A stretch of 64,000 bases of DNA from assembly GCA_004194705.1 (NCBI GenBank), contig SADC01001374.1, positions 186,001-250,000 of the forward strand. Direction: 5' to 3'. The position numbers were made by a program, and so were the translations under genes. The notes beneath the pieces are model-generated. The model ran no database searches, had not been told where the DNA came from, and saw only the letters and a program-made list of their open reading frames with translations. Below, in pieces: positions 55,029 through 64,000 of the stretch. Source of the stretch: Ditylenchus dipsaci (Eukaryota > Nematoda > Chromadorea > Rhabditida > Anguinidae). The first letter of the stretch is position 1; each line of letters starts with the position of its first letter.

Positions 55029-55435
55029 TACAATTGTATATCTTAGCTGTTGCATATCAACAAAACAATTCAATGCTAGTTATTTTAACTATGTATAGGC
55101 CGAAATATGAATAAAATCTGTGAAAAACAAAAAAAAATTGAAAAAAAGTTTAAAAAAAGTAACAAAATTTTTGAAAAAGATAAGGGCACATTTTTCCTTG
55201 AAAAGGGCACATTTTCTGACCGATGTGCCCTAAAAAGGGCACATAAATTAAGGCCAAAAAAATGTGCCCTTTTTAGGGCACATTGTGCCCTAAAAAGGGC
55301 ACATAAATATGGCGCGAAAAAAATGTGCCCTAAAAAGGGCACATTGTGCCCTTTGTAGGGCACATAATTTTTCAAAAATACGATGTGCCCTGAAATGTGC
55401 CCTTTAGGGCACATTTGTCGAACCCTGAGGTCACC

Positions 55436-55690
55436 TACATACGCTTCCATGCCCCCTACATACCCTACCAGGGCGGCAGCCAGACATTTTCTATTATAGT
55501 GGAATTTGTCGCGCGACATTTTTATTATTTTTCGGTGAAATTCGGTTAAATTCGCTCGAATTTCACCGAAAAATAATAGAAAATGTCGCGCGACAAATTC
55601 TAATATAGTAGAAAATGTCTGGCTGCCTACCAGGCACCTACATACTCTACCTGGACACTTACATACAAAACCACGCCGCCTACTAACTAT
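55436..55690. repeat. CTACC...GGCCACC array, part 2, with a short hairpin
   Basis: Continuation of the array before the hAT. Within it, 55484-55625 is an inverted repeat (GCAGCCAGACATTTTCTATT and complement, GTCGCGCGACA) of about 140 bases. Long minus-strand frames running from the hAT end are repeat artefacts. Confidence 0.65.
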
Positions 55691-55794
55691 ATTATACACT
55701 CACTGATCTTTTCGAGACAAAATAATAATGCATGCTAACACCACAATTTGAACCATTATGCATGCCTTAGTCCTGCAAGGAAACTAAAATTCAC

Positions 55795-56135
55795 TTGAAA
55801 AATGCATTGGTCCCCCTGTGGTTTTCGGCCAAACTTTGATTTGGCCATAACTTTTTTTTTACTTGACCAATCCCAACTTTTAAGAGTTTTTCTGTAAGAA
55901 AACCAACCACGTTGCGTCGAATGAAATAAACAGAATTCCAGTACGATCAGTGGAACATGCCAAACATTTTTTCGTGGACGAAAAAACATTTGGACGAATT
56001 GATCTAGATGGTACTGGATAGGGTACCATGATTTTCATTACTTTTAGCTAAATCTAAAATTTTGGATACCTCTTCGGGTAGGTACCACGGGGTCCCTGTA
56101 CCCAATCTGAGGCTAAAATGGTCTCATAAAAACTA
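55795..56135. repeat. Dispersed repeat, inverted copy of 18344-18760
   Basis: CAAACTTTGATTTGGCCATA through GGGTACCATGATTTTCATTA and GTCCCTGTACCCAATCTGAG are the complement of the 18.4-kb repeat. Confidence 0.7.
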
Positions 56136-56164
56136 GTTTATGACTATTGGTCAAGGAAAAAAAT

Positions 56165-56200
56165 GTCTGCTACCACCAGGATTCGAACCTGATCATTTTT
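56165..56200 (-). other. tRNA T-arm-like fragment
   Basis: The minus strand has CAGGTTCGAATCCTG, a perfect B box and T-arm stem, but the expected 5' half is replaced by the GTAGGCC array. This is a tRNA-derived relic. Confidence 0.35.
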
Positions 56201-56345
56201 GCTGTAGGCCTTTTTACTGTAGGCGTTTTTGCGTAGGCCTTTTTGCGTAAACCTTTTTGTGTAGGCCTTTTTGAGTAAGCCTTTTTACTGTTACGTTTTT
56301 GCGTAGGCCTTTTTGTGTAAGCCTTTTTGTGTAGGCCTTTTTACT
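56198..56345. repeat. Array of GTAGGCCTTTTTGCGTA units
   Basis: About nine units of an about 14-18-base GTAGGCCTTTTT(G/A)NN repeat in one orientation. No inverted partner was found nearby. 56350-56860 to the right is AT-rich without a gene I can support. Confidence 0.7.
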
Positions 56346-56871
56346 GGACACCATTCACTAACATGTCACTTGTCTATCTTCTCCTATTTTAACCTAATTA
56401 ACTTCATTTTAAAAACAACAACAAATAAAAAAAAGTGTACCGCGCGCATTCAAACATGTGAAATTCTAGTTGTCGGCGACGGCTATGGTTCTTTAAGTGC
56501 GTTTTCTGCAAACTATTAGAGCAAAACAGCAATCAGGCTAGAAATCAGGCATTAAAAATGATGCAAAAGAACAATCGCAAGTAACATGATAATAATAAGG
56601 CTCTTTGTTTGATTTTCTAATAGCAGAATTAAGTAATCGTTTCAAGTGCATGATAAAACAAATTAATGCTGAAAGGGCATGCTCGCGCTCATAAAACTTT
56701 GGAACGGGAAAAGCTGTAAAAAGTCAAAATTATATGCTTTCATATTCAAGGTTTTCATTCTGATCAATAAAATGTACATTGCTGTTGAACTTGAAGGAAG
56801 ATAATTGATAAATTTTACAGCTTGTATCCACATTCAGCCGTAATCGAGCTCAAACACACCCCTTCAAAATG

Positions 56872-57256
56872 GACGATACCTAACTCGTATAGATTTTTGA
56901 ACGAACTTTTCAAACTTTTTTATTAGGAATCGTTAATTTTCAAAGCGAAAGTTTTTGAGAAGCCATTCCTGATACCAAAATTTCTTCCTGGGTCCGAAAA
57001 TCGTTGAGATAAGATCAAAATAATGATTATGAGTTGAGATATTGCTATTTCGAGTAGACCAGTCAGAAAATTTGCACCACTCACGTAATTTAGTGTATAT
57101 CTCAGCTCATAATAATTATTTTCATCTGATCTTAATGGATTCGGATTCAAGAAAATGTTTTGATATAAGGGTTGGCTTCAAAAAAAACTTTCGCCTCGAA
57201 AATTAACGATTTCTAATATAAAGTTTGAAAAGATCGTTCAAAAATCTATACGAGTT
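56872..57256. mobile_element. Palindromic MITE, family of 11338-11722
   Basis: The ends (AACGAACTTTTCAAAC and GTTTGAAAAGATCGTTC) are inverted. The interior order AATCGTTAATTTTC, AAGATCAAAATAATGATTAT, ATTTCGAGTAGACCAG, GGATTCGGATTCAAGA follows the 11.3-kb copy with much divergence. Confidence 0.65.
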
Positions 57257-57361
57257 GGGTTTTTATCCTTTAAAATACATAAAACACAGTTGAAAAGATG
57301 GGCTTTAGCTGCACCAATCTTACACACAAGTGAATTGGCCAATCATGAAACTGCAAAGGAA

Positions 57362-57614
57362 TACCGTATTTCCTCTAATATACCGACACCCTCTAATAAA
57401 CCGACACCCCCTACTTCGAGGGTCCGTATCTCAGTCCAAAGAAAGAAATTTACATCGCTTTTTTTGCGTTTTCTTAGCTCCCACGAGCTCTATCGATTCC
57501 GCTTTTTCGATTTTGGATCTTCATCCAAAATTGTCGAGATCGACCCAAAATTTTCACGATTTTTGAGGGTTGAAAAATAAACCGACATGTCGGTATATTA
57601 GAGGAAATACGGTA
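57362..57614. mobile_element. MITE, TACCGTATTTCCTCTAATAT ends
   Basis: TACCGTATTTCCTCTAATAT is inverted exactly at the right, with TA borders. The interior repeats AAACCGACA. The core (CTCCCACGAGCTCTATCGAT) matches 7004-7250. Confidence 0.8.
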
Positions 57615-57619
57615 TTAAT

Positions 57620-58330
57620 ACATTTGAGCAGTGAAAACTTCCCACTGAAAAGTGAAAAAATGAGAAGATGCAAAAGGGTTCCAACAATTAGTAATCTTTT
57701 TTAATTTTCTCAATAATTACGCCAAATATACTGAAACGCGTGTTCTGAACTACTGAAGATAAGAGCACGCTTTCAACTAGTGCTGTATAGTGTGGCTCCG
57801 ACTCTAACGTTATCTTTTGGCACCACTTTTTGCAAAATAATAGAATTGTGAAAAATTCGTTTAGCAGAAGAGATTAGGGAACCCTATTTGATCGTAAAAG
57901 TGGATTTTATAAAAATATATTTTTAATGTGAAAGTAACCGAGAAAATCTTGGAGCCAATTTTTTTAATACTGATAAAAAAACTAAGCCACTTTTATGACC
58001 AACGAGGAGATCCCTTTCTCCTTTGCAAAACTTACTTTTCAGAATTTGTTTATTATGCAAAAAAGTGGTGTCAAAAAGTAAATGAAATCTCGGACCGGTC
58101 TCAGAGCCGGAGCCAGATTACAGAACTGTTTACGACCAACGTCGAATTTTTTTTCACATAAAATAAAAATATAGACCCTTAGCAGAATGTAATCGTGAAA
58201 AGATGGGGACTGTGTGAAAAAAGCGCCATCGGAAAAATCCTATATTTTCACCTTTTTTGGAAATTTTTTCACAAGATCTTCTTCAAGATACCAGCTATAT
58301 AAAAAGTTGATCACATCGCATCCATCTCAA
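57620..58330. other. No recognisable gene
   Basis: AT-rich sequence, presumably 3' flank of the CPI-motif gene. A possible polyadenylation signal on the minus strand would lie near 58150-58170 (complement of AATAAA-like bases), unproven. Confidence 0.3.
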
Positions 58331-58335
58331 ACATT

Positions 58336-61300
58336 TTAAAAGTTCTTTGGACTTCCCGGATTGTTTGGGTCAAACGCTGGTAGAACTAGTGTCTTGTGGT
58401 TTCTCAAGTCAGTGGGAGATTTTGCTTCTGGCTTCGGAGGCAGTTTCGGTGGAGGTTGTCCAGGCACTGTGCCGGCAGACACTTTGTTTCTTCGAGGAAT
58501 GAGTGGTGGGGTGTGGTAGAGACACAAATAGGCTCACTTGATGACTTGCCTTGATCCTCTTGTTTGCCAATTATTGAACTGGACAAATCAGTGGATGCCG
58601 AGGTTATGCTATTGTTCATTGCTGGCTCATTAACAGGTATTTGAGACGAATTAGACTGTAGGAGATCAGCTGAGTCCAAACTGCAGGAAGGTGATGCACT
58701 GGACTTGAACTGAAATTTTCGGTAATGTGTACTTTCTTCTAATTTATAGAAAAAGGTACTTTTGATGTTTGGCACCCAACCTAAATTTTTTTAAACAAAA
58801 CCCCAACATAGCAACTCATTTGTGAGATTTCAGAGCCTGTCACTAAGATTACCCTAAAAAACAATTGTTCAGTGGATGGCACAGAATTTTAATATGTTTG
58901 TTGTTACTGGGGTACAGTCGACTCTCTATATTGCGTTGTTCACAATAGAAGACTGCAGTCGCCACCCCGGATTGCAGTCCTCATTGTGAACACACAACAA
59001 TCCACAGTCATCACTCGGGATTGAAGTCCGCAGTGAGGACTGTGGACTGTTGTGTGTTCACAATGAAGACTGCAGTCCGGGGTTGCGACTGTGGATTGTT
59101 GTAAATTGAGTGCGGACTGCAGTCGTCACTCTCATCCAAAACTATTCACGGCGTTTATTTTTGTTTTTTTATTAGTTTCTGTATTGCTCTTATAACCAAA
59201 ATGAAGCTAAGATCCAGAGCAACATTTTGGTACCAAAATATGATTGATCGCATAATAATTTTGCGACCGAAAATTGCAAAAAAGATTACAATCCTCACTC
59301 ACAATCCACACTTACAATCCACACTCAGGATGGTAAAGTGTGAATTGTGTATGTAGAATTTTTTCTCCATCATTATGTTCTATTGTAATGTTGATTTCTA
59401 AAAAAAATGAGTAAAAATGTCCAAAATTTACATGTAGGTAACGGTACTAGGACAACTAGCCCATGGTCAATTCGTTCACGAGTCAATTCGTCCAGCTGGA
59501 CAATATGAGTACAGCCTAAAAATTTGACGAGAGAAAAATAACTTTTTTATCTTTCCTAACGTACTCAGGGAATCATTTTTGGCCAAATAGAATTGATTTC
59601 ATGCTAATTGAGAATAATTCTCTAATATTTGGGGTCGAACTCTTTGGAATGGGTACCAGTCTGAGGTATTGAGATTCTGGTTAGTCGAAATAGCATTATG
59701 GTCTCAACAAGCCGTTTTCAGCACATGATTTTGGATGTATAAAAAAGTTTGTTTCGCACTAAGAGATCATTAAATTTTTGTGGACGAAATAACCGCACGC
59801 TGTAGGTAGGCGCCAAAGGATCATCCGTACAATTTTAGCCAAATCACTATGCATTCGCATGGACTTATGTAAACAGTCTATAAGCCTTTCAATCGACAAA
59901 ATGTTTTATTTTGGCAAAACAGTCGCAATAACTCAACAGAAAACATATTTTCGGCTATCTCACAACAATTACAACAGAAAATTAGAGAATATTTAAATTC
60001 CGCGCCATCCAATTCGTTCTTCTTGCCATTCAACGGATCCAGCTCCATTAAAGTACTCCATTAGCTTTTGTTGAATATTCTTGCCATCTTGAGTCACGTA
60101 GTTGCTATCTGGCGCAGCGCTTAAAAGTCCCTCTATTTGTTCTCTCCATCCTCCATTAGCTTGATCGTTTGTGTCGGCCAGATCTATAAGGTGAAACAGT
60201 TTGGAAAAAATTAAAGCCGAAAAAGCAAACTTTGCGGTGAGCGAACTGCTGCGTGCCTAACATTGAAATTGTGAAGGGCAAGGCAAGCTTTTATGATGTT
60301 ATCGGTGTTGGATATTTTTGTCTCTAACGGCTTGAGCAACACCCGGTAAGAACAGGCCAAAATGGCGAAGATCAAATTGATCAAAGGACAGTTTCTCAAG
60401 TAAATCGACAATGCTGAACACGAATCAGGTGTTATAATGTCAGATTTATGTAGCGAAATCGAAGTTTCAGGTCAAGATGCCTTTTGGTATATACTTTTTA
60501 ACGTTTGCTAAACATTCAAAAAGCCTGGTTGCAGATTACTTTAAAGAACTATCTGGTGCAATTTTTCATGCTCTGTCGAATAATATCACCATTAACTAAA
60601 ACTTTATTGCAAATAGCTGGAAATCCAATAAATAGCTGGTGTCCTCACAATTGTAAGTACAGTCGACTCTCTATATAACATAACTCAAGGACCGGGCAAG
60701 TTACCACGTTTGACACCTTATTGACACCAATTTTTTCCAGCTTTTAAAAGTTCTGTTTTGACAGTCTGGTCCCAAATATCGTGAGGATTCCGATTTCGCC
60801 GATCGTTTATCATAAAACTAAATTTTTATTGTTAAAAAAGGCAAAAACCGTATTTAACATAACTCGATTTAACAAAAAATCCTGCTTTTTAATCGAGTTT
60901 TTCCTTTTTTAGAGAAGAAAATTTTGTATTTCCAAAAAATGATCGGCAAATTCGGAATCCTTGCAATATTTGGGACCAGATTGTCAAAACAGAACTTTTA
61001 AAAGCTGGAAAAAATTGGTGTCAATAAGGTGTCAAACGTGGTAACTTGCCCGGTCCCTTGAGTTATGTTATATAGAGAGTCGACTGTACTTACAATTGTG
61101 AGGACACCAGCTATTTATTGGATTTCCAGCTATTTGCAATAAAATATATCCGTTTTTGTAAAATAAACTGAAAAGATTGTATACAATTGTGTAGCCAACA
61201 TCTTAGGCTTTCAATCGTAGGGTAACATGATCAAAATTTTGCAAAAATTGCATAGAAACCAATGAATAAGGTCAAATTTTTTGAAAAATCGGGTTAACTG

Positions 61301-61653
61301 TGTAATGACCGTAGTTATAACTGACCTTTGCCCTATTTAACCGTGCTGGTTTCGGTCGATTTTTGGCCAAATGCACTAAAGGTGTCCTTCTTCCACTCAT
61401 TGCCCCTGGTTCATCCAGTCCATCAATTGAATTCAAATCAGCTGATGCCATGGAAGCTAAAAGACTTTCATCGAACACAGAGTTGGGTCTGTGCATGCCT
61501 GCGTTAGTTGTGCCAGCTCTGCTCAACATGGCTGCATGCATGGAGGTGTCGATTGGACCATCGTTCAGAAGGGCCACTCCTTTGAGGCGGAGAGCTGACT
61601 TTGAGGCTAGAAGACCATCGGCTTGGTGAAACACTGCATTCCAAGCGGAAGCA
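58336..61653 (-). CDS. 3' part of a gene with a CPI-like motif (CD2AP/CIN85-, CARMIL- or FAM21-like)
   Basis: Two exons are supported: 61653-61326 and 58709-58336, joined in phase. The first encodes VFDESLLASMASADLNSIDG and ends TPLVHLAKNRPKPARLNRAK. LVHLAKNRPKP closely fits the CPI consensus (LxHxTxxRPK, then Pro), which binds the actin capping protein. The second is Ser-rich, and in a shifted frame proline-rich (TPPLIPRRNK, PPPKLPPKPEAK), like SH3-binding tails, ending NPGSPKNF and a stop. A one-base shift near 58540 is needed. The role in actin capping control is inferred from the motif only. Upstream exons are not found; the 2.6-kb intron holds Harbinger and palindrome insertions. Confidence 0.55.
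58916..59130. repeat. Interrupted palindromes of GACTGCAGTC units
   Basis: A TACAGTCGACTCTCTATATT end (pogo-like) leads into alternating CACAATGA(A)GACTGCAGTC and complements. 59290-59340 has a further CACAATCCACACTT array. The layout suggests a decayed pogo-like palindrome. The rest of 59130-59990 has no visible gene. Confidence 0.5.
59993..60420 (-). pseudogene. Harbinger/PIF transposase, C-terminal fragment
   Basis: The first part (60411-60211) gives RNCPLINLIFAILACSYRVL, KPLETKISNTDNIIKACLAL, HNF. This is the C-terminal helix of the DDE transposase of Harbinger (HARBI1-like) elements. The second part (60185-59993) gives NGGWREQIEGLL and IQQKLMEYFNGAGSVEWQ, which matches the Harbinger tail (WR..., iR..l..YF...G.v.WQ). 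The two parts are out of frame and may be separated by an intron. Catalytic motifs upstream are missing. It lies inside an intron of the CPI-motif gene. Confidence 0.8.
60602..61144. mobile_element. Double palindrome: pogo-like element inside a hairpin
   Basis: The outer arms TTGCAAATAGCTGGAAATCC and CCTCACAATTGTAAG are inverted at the right. Exactly inside them lies a second palindrome, 60660-61086, with CAGTCGACTCTCTATATAAC ends and TA flanks. The CTCGATTTAAC-type motifs inside are shared with pogo MITEs. Confidence 0.7.
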
Positions 61654-61661
61654 CTGAAAAA

Positions 61662-62543
61662 GGGTACAGTCCGTTTGACCGTCACCATTTTGACCGTCAC
61701 CAATTTGACCGTCACCATTTTGACCGTCGTTTATATTTGACCGTCGTTTAAATTTGACCGTCACCATTTTGACCGTCAGCATAATTTGACCGTCACCATT
61801 TTGACCGTCAGCATAATTTGACCGTCACCTTGGAATTGGAAAGTAGAAAGTGGAAAATTTCTTAGTGACACAGAAAAGTGGAAATTTTCACTTTCCATTT
61901 TCCACAGAAAAGTGGAAATTTTTCACTTTCCATTTCCATTTTCCAAGGGTTGAAGATGTGAAGCGGGACGGACGAATATTGCTCCAAGTTAATCGGTGGT
62001 CGGATGTCGATGCAAACAGACTCAGTCAGAAAGAATGGTGTCAGGGAGTTGTGTTGGCATTGAAAGATGTTTGAAATGTTGTTAACGGTTCAATAAAGTT
62101 ACGGTGTTAGTCAAGGTTTTATCGTCTTATTTAGTAATTGTTAGCCTGCGTTGCAAAAATTGCATCAAGATGTGTGATTCACTCGTTATCTGTTCAAAAT
62201 TACTGACGGTCGAAATGGTGATGGTCAAAATAGTGACGGTCACAGTCAAACGACGGTCAAAATGGCGACGGTCAAATTATGCTGACGGTCAAAATTCCTG
62301 ACGGTCAAATTCCTGACGGTCAAAATGGCGACGGTCAAATTATGCTGACGCTCAAAGTGGCAACGGTCAAATTTAAATGACGGTCAATTTAAACGACGGT
62401 CAAATATAAACGACGGTCAAAATTCCTGACGGTCAAATTGGTGACGGTCAAAATGGTGACGGTCAAATTATGCTGACGGTCAAAATGGTGACGGTCAAAT
62501 TATGCTGACGGTCAAAATGGTGACGGTCAAACGGACTGTACCC
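61662..62543. mobile_element. Foldback of GACGGTCAAAATGGT units, TSD CTGAAAAA
   Basis: GGGTACAGTCCGTTTGACCG at the left is inverted at the right. CTGAAAAA flanks exactly (61654-61661, 62544-62551). The arms are arrays of an about 15-18-base unit. The right arm is longer. On the minus strand the TSD is TTTTTCAG, the acceptor of the exon at 61653. The loop holds a possible captured terminal exon. Confidence 0.9.
61950..62074 (+). CDS. Possible captured last exon in the foldback loop
   Basis: The frame reads VEDVKRDGRILLQVNRWSDV, DANRLSQKEWCQGVVLALKD and stops. AATAAA follows 18 bases after the stop (62092). It has coding composition unlike the repeats around it. I recognise no family. It may be the end of a host gene carried by the element. 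Confidence 0.35.
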
Positions 62544-62551
62544 CTGAAAAA

Positions 62552-63110
62552 TCCAATATTGAATATATTTCGTGAAATCTACAATTTTTATCTATTCAAT
62601 TAGTTTTGGAATGATCACAAAAAATAATGGCCGGAATACACAATGTGTGCAAAATGCCAAAATCATCTCAAGCTTTGTTTTACGTTTAACGTCGAGAAAA
62701 CACGTTTTTAGGATTGGGAAATCACTTTTTTCTCAACAAATAACAAAAAAAAATTGGTTTGCCTTGATTCCCCAAGGTAAAAAATATGTAAAAAATATCG
62801 AATTTTTTTTACTTTTCAGGACACTTTTGGCGCCTTTTGCCCTAACGTGATCCGTTAGCCGAGCACGAATATCTCGTTATTTCTGAAAAAGTCAAAACTT
62901 TTGCTCATAAACCATAATATCCCTTTTTTCAAACGGAGTTATTACATAAAAATAATCGTATCTTACTGCCAAAAGTTTAAACTTTTTCAAAAATAATAGG
63001 TACAATCGAAATTCTTGCGATTTTTCAGACTTGACTGTTGAATTTTCTTAATGTAAAAGATGCTAAAACTTAACCTAAATACCAGCGCTTTACACTGTAG
63101 TTAAGGCGGG
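62552..63110. other. No gene seen; faint hairpin-family relic
   Basis: TTTGCCTTGATTCCCCAAGG near 62757 resembles the TTGCCTTGGTCCCCCAAGG motif of the palindrome at 52620. The remainder is AT-rich. Confidence 0.35.
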
Positions 63111-63127
63111 GACCAGCAGTGTTTTTC

Positions 63128-63232
63128 GGGCAAAACTTTTCCTTGCTGCAAAAAAGACTTTTTTTGCACCAAAAGACTTTTTGAGAGCAGAAAAAAGTCT
63201 TTTGCACCAAGGAAAAGCTTTGCCCGTGTTTT
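63128..63232. mobile_element. Short foldback, GGGCAAAACTTTTCCTTG ends
   Basis: GGGCAAAACTTTTCCTTG faces CAAGGAAAAGCTTTGCCC. It is the miniature relative of 44149-47322. GTGTTTTTC and GTGTTTTC flank it, a near match. Confidence 0.65.
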
Positions 63233-63376
63233 CTACCTTGAAATCTTTTCATAAGCGTTCTACCTGATCTGATGAAAGTTTTCTGCCTAACTTTTGAAAG
63301 TAGTATAAGGTCTTCAATATCAGATTTTACACGATACGAGTGAAAAAAGGATAACTTTTAAATAATTGCTCCATAA

Positions 63377-63440
63377 TAGGTGGCTCAGTGGTAAAGCGTG
63401 GGTTTACCGTGACAGCCGGTCTTCGGTTCGATTGTAAGTA
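63377..63440 (+). other. tRNA-like segment (SINE head or tRNA pseudogene)
   Basis: GGTGGCTCAGTGGTAAAGCG matches a Pol III A box and D arm. TTCGGTTCGATTG about 35 bases later is a B box. The acceptor stem does not pair and no 3' end fits, so I do not call a functional tRNA. Confidence 0.45.
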
Positions 63441-63525
63441 TTATTTTTCCTTAACTTTTACTAAAATACGAAATTTTAATTCTTGTTTGAATTTCAGGCA
63501 CTTATTGGATTGGGGGGGGGTATTT

Positions 63526-64000
63526 CACTTATTTAAAAATAGTGTTTAAACGATTCCTACGTAATTTTTATATGCTTAAAACGACAAAAAAGTTATTTTC
63601 TGACATTTTTCCACACAAAAATAGATTTTTAGAAAAAAAATTTTTTTGACTAAAATTCGACTTTTTGCCTTGGTCCCCCAAGGCAATCCAACCTGAAAGG
63701 GTACCTGGATACCACAAAAAGATGGAATTTGAACATAGTTTTGTTGACTGGGCCTACCGCATAAATAAACTCTCGTATGCATACATATTTATGCATCCAG
63801 AGTCACTTTCGAGTGATTTTGCGTATAAGCTATGTGTGTGTGCGCATCTCAACCCCAAGCAACCAAGCCCCCTGCGCCCCTTCGGGGCGCAGGGGGCTTG
63901 GCCCGAAGGGGGCGCAGAGGGCTTGGTTGGTTAGAGATGCGCGCAATCACTTACCTTAGACATAATTCCAAGTAAGACTCTTGAACAAAATGCATTTATA
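63526..64000. mobile_element. Hairpin-family element running off the right edge
   Basis: It begins near a GGGGGGGGTATTTCA tract. It continues with TTGCCTTGGTCCCCCAAGG, CCTACCGCATAAATAAACTC and CAGAGTCACTTTCGAGTGAT to a GC-rich centre (about 63865-63925), then the second arm (TAGAGATGCGCGCAATCACT). It matches the families at 18760, 51166 and 52620. The centre is duplicated here. Confidence 0.65.

Larger units (their letters stand above)
52147..55427 (+). mobile_element. hAT transposon, TSD AGGTCACC, with GTGCCC subterminal arrays
   Basis: CAGGGTTCGACAAATGTGCC at the left is inverted at the right. AGGTCACC flanks exactly (52139-52146, 55428-55435). Both subterminal regions, about 300 bases each, are arrays of TGTGCCCTTTTTAGGGCACA palindromes, plausible transposase-binding sites. 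Inside are a younger 890-base palindrome, a minus-strand membrane-like frame and plus-strand hAT transposase C-terminal sequence. Confidence 0.92.

Noticed and set aside
55085..55699. Minus-strand frame of 204 codons
   Set aside because: Its middle is the translated GTGCCC subterminal array of the hAT, repeating HNVPFLGHIFF-like units, with non-conserved ends.

Overview
This is AT-rich metazoan nuclear DNA with short spliceosomal introns. The acceptors are mostly TTTTCAG or TTTTAG and several introns are only 45-60 bases. A multi-repeat cadherin with a signal peptide makes it an animal. The intron style suits a small invertebrate, possibly ecdysozoan or nematode-like, but I cannot name a species. 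There are no prokaryotic operons, CRISPR arrays or complete rRNA or tRNA genes.

Layout. (1) 1-8551, minus strand: most of a cadherin gene in ten exons, running off the left edge; all exon phases agree, and its introns hold transposon relics. (2) 8.6-28 kb: no convincing host gene, but dense inverted-repeat elements, many nested, including a four-level nest at 11.9-13.6 kb, a Merlin/IS1595-like transposase end at 14.9 kb, an acidic exon at 17.5 kb and a 2.5-kb inverted element with a tandemly duplicated interior at 24-26.5 kb. (3) 28.95-32.8 kb, minus strand: a host gene of about 17 exons whose family I do not recognise. (4) 32.9-56 kb: a transposon-rich block with three hAT elements whose 8-bp target-site duplications (TSDs) can be read exactly, several hAT-type foldbacks, a Helitron helicase end, and two nested copies of a DNA transposon family with a GDKGG...HPCxxC protein. 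The inner copy carries an intron-containing ribosomal protein L12 pseudogene. (5) 58.3-61.7 kb, minus strand: the 3' exons of a gene with an apparent capping-protein-interaction (CPI) motif, with a Harbinger relic in its intron and a foldback inserted exactly into a splice acceptor. The right edge lies inside another hairpin element.

The main theme is that many foldbacks whose arms are minisatellite arrays (a different short repeat in each family) are flanked by exact or near-exact 8-bp TSDs. That places otherwise unrelated-looking satellites in the hAT superfamily, whose transposase fragments also occur in the window. Other palindromes use TTAA or TA targets. Several frameshifts, some at homopolymers, interrupt otherwise convincing exons, so some breaks may be assembly errors rather than gene decay.
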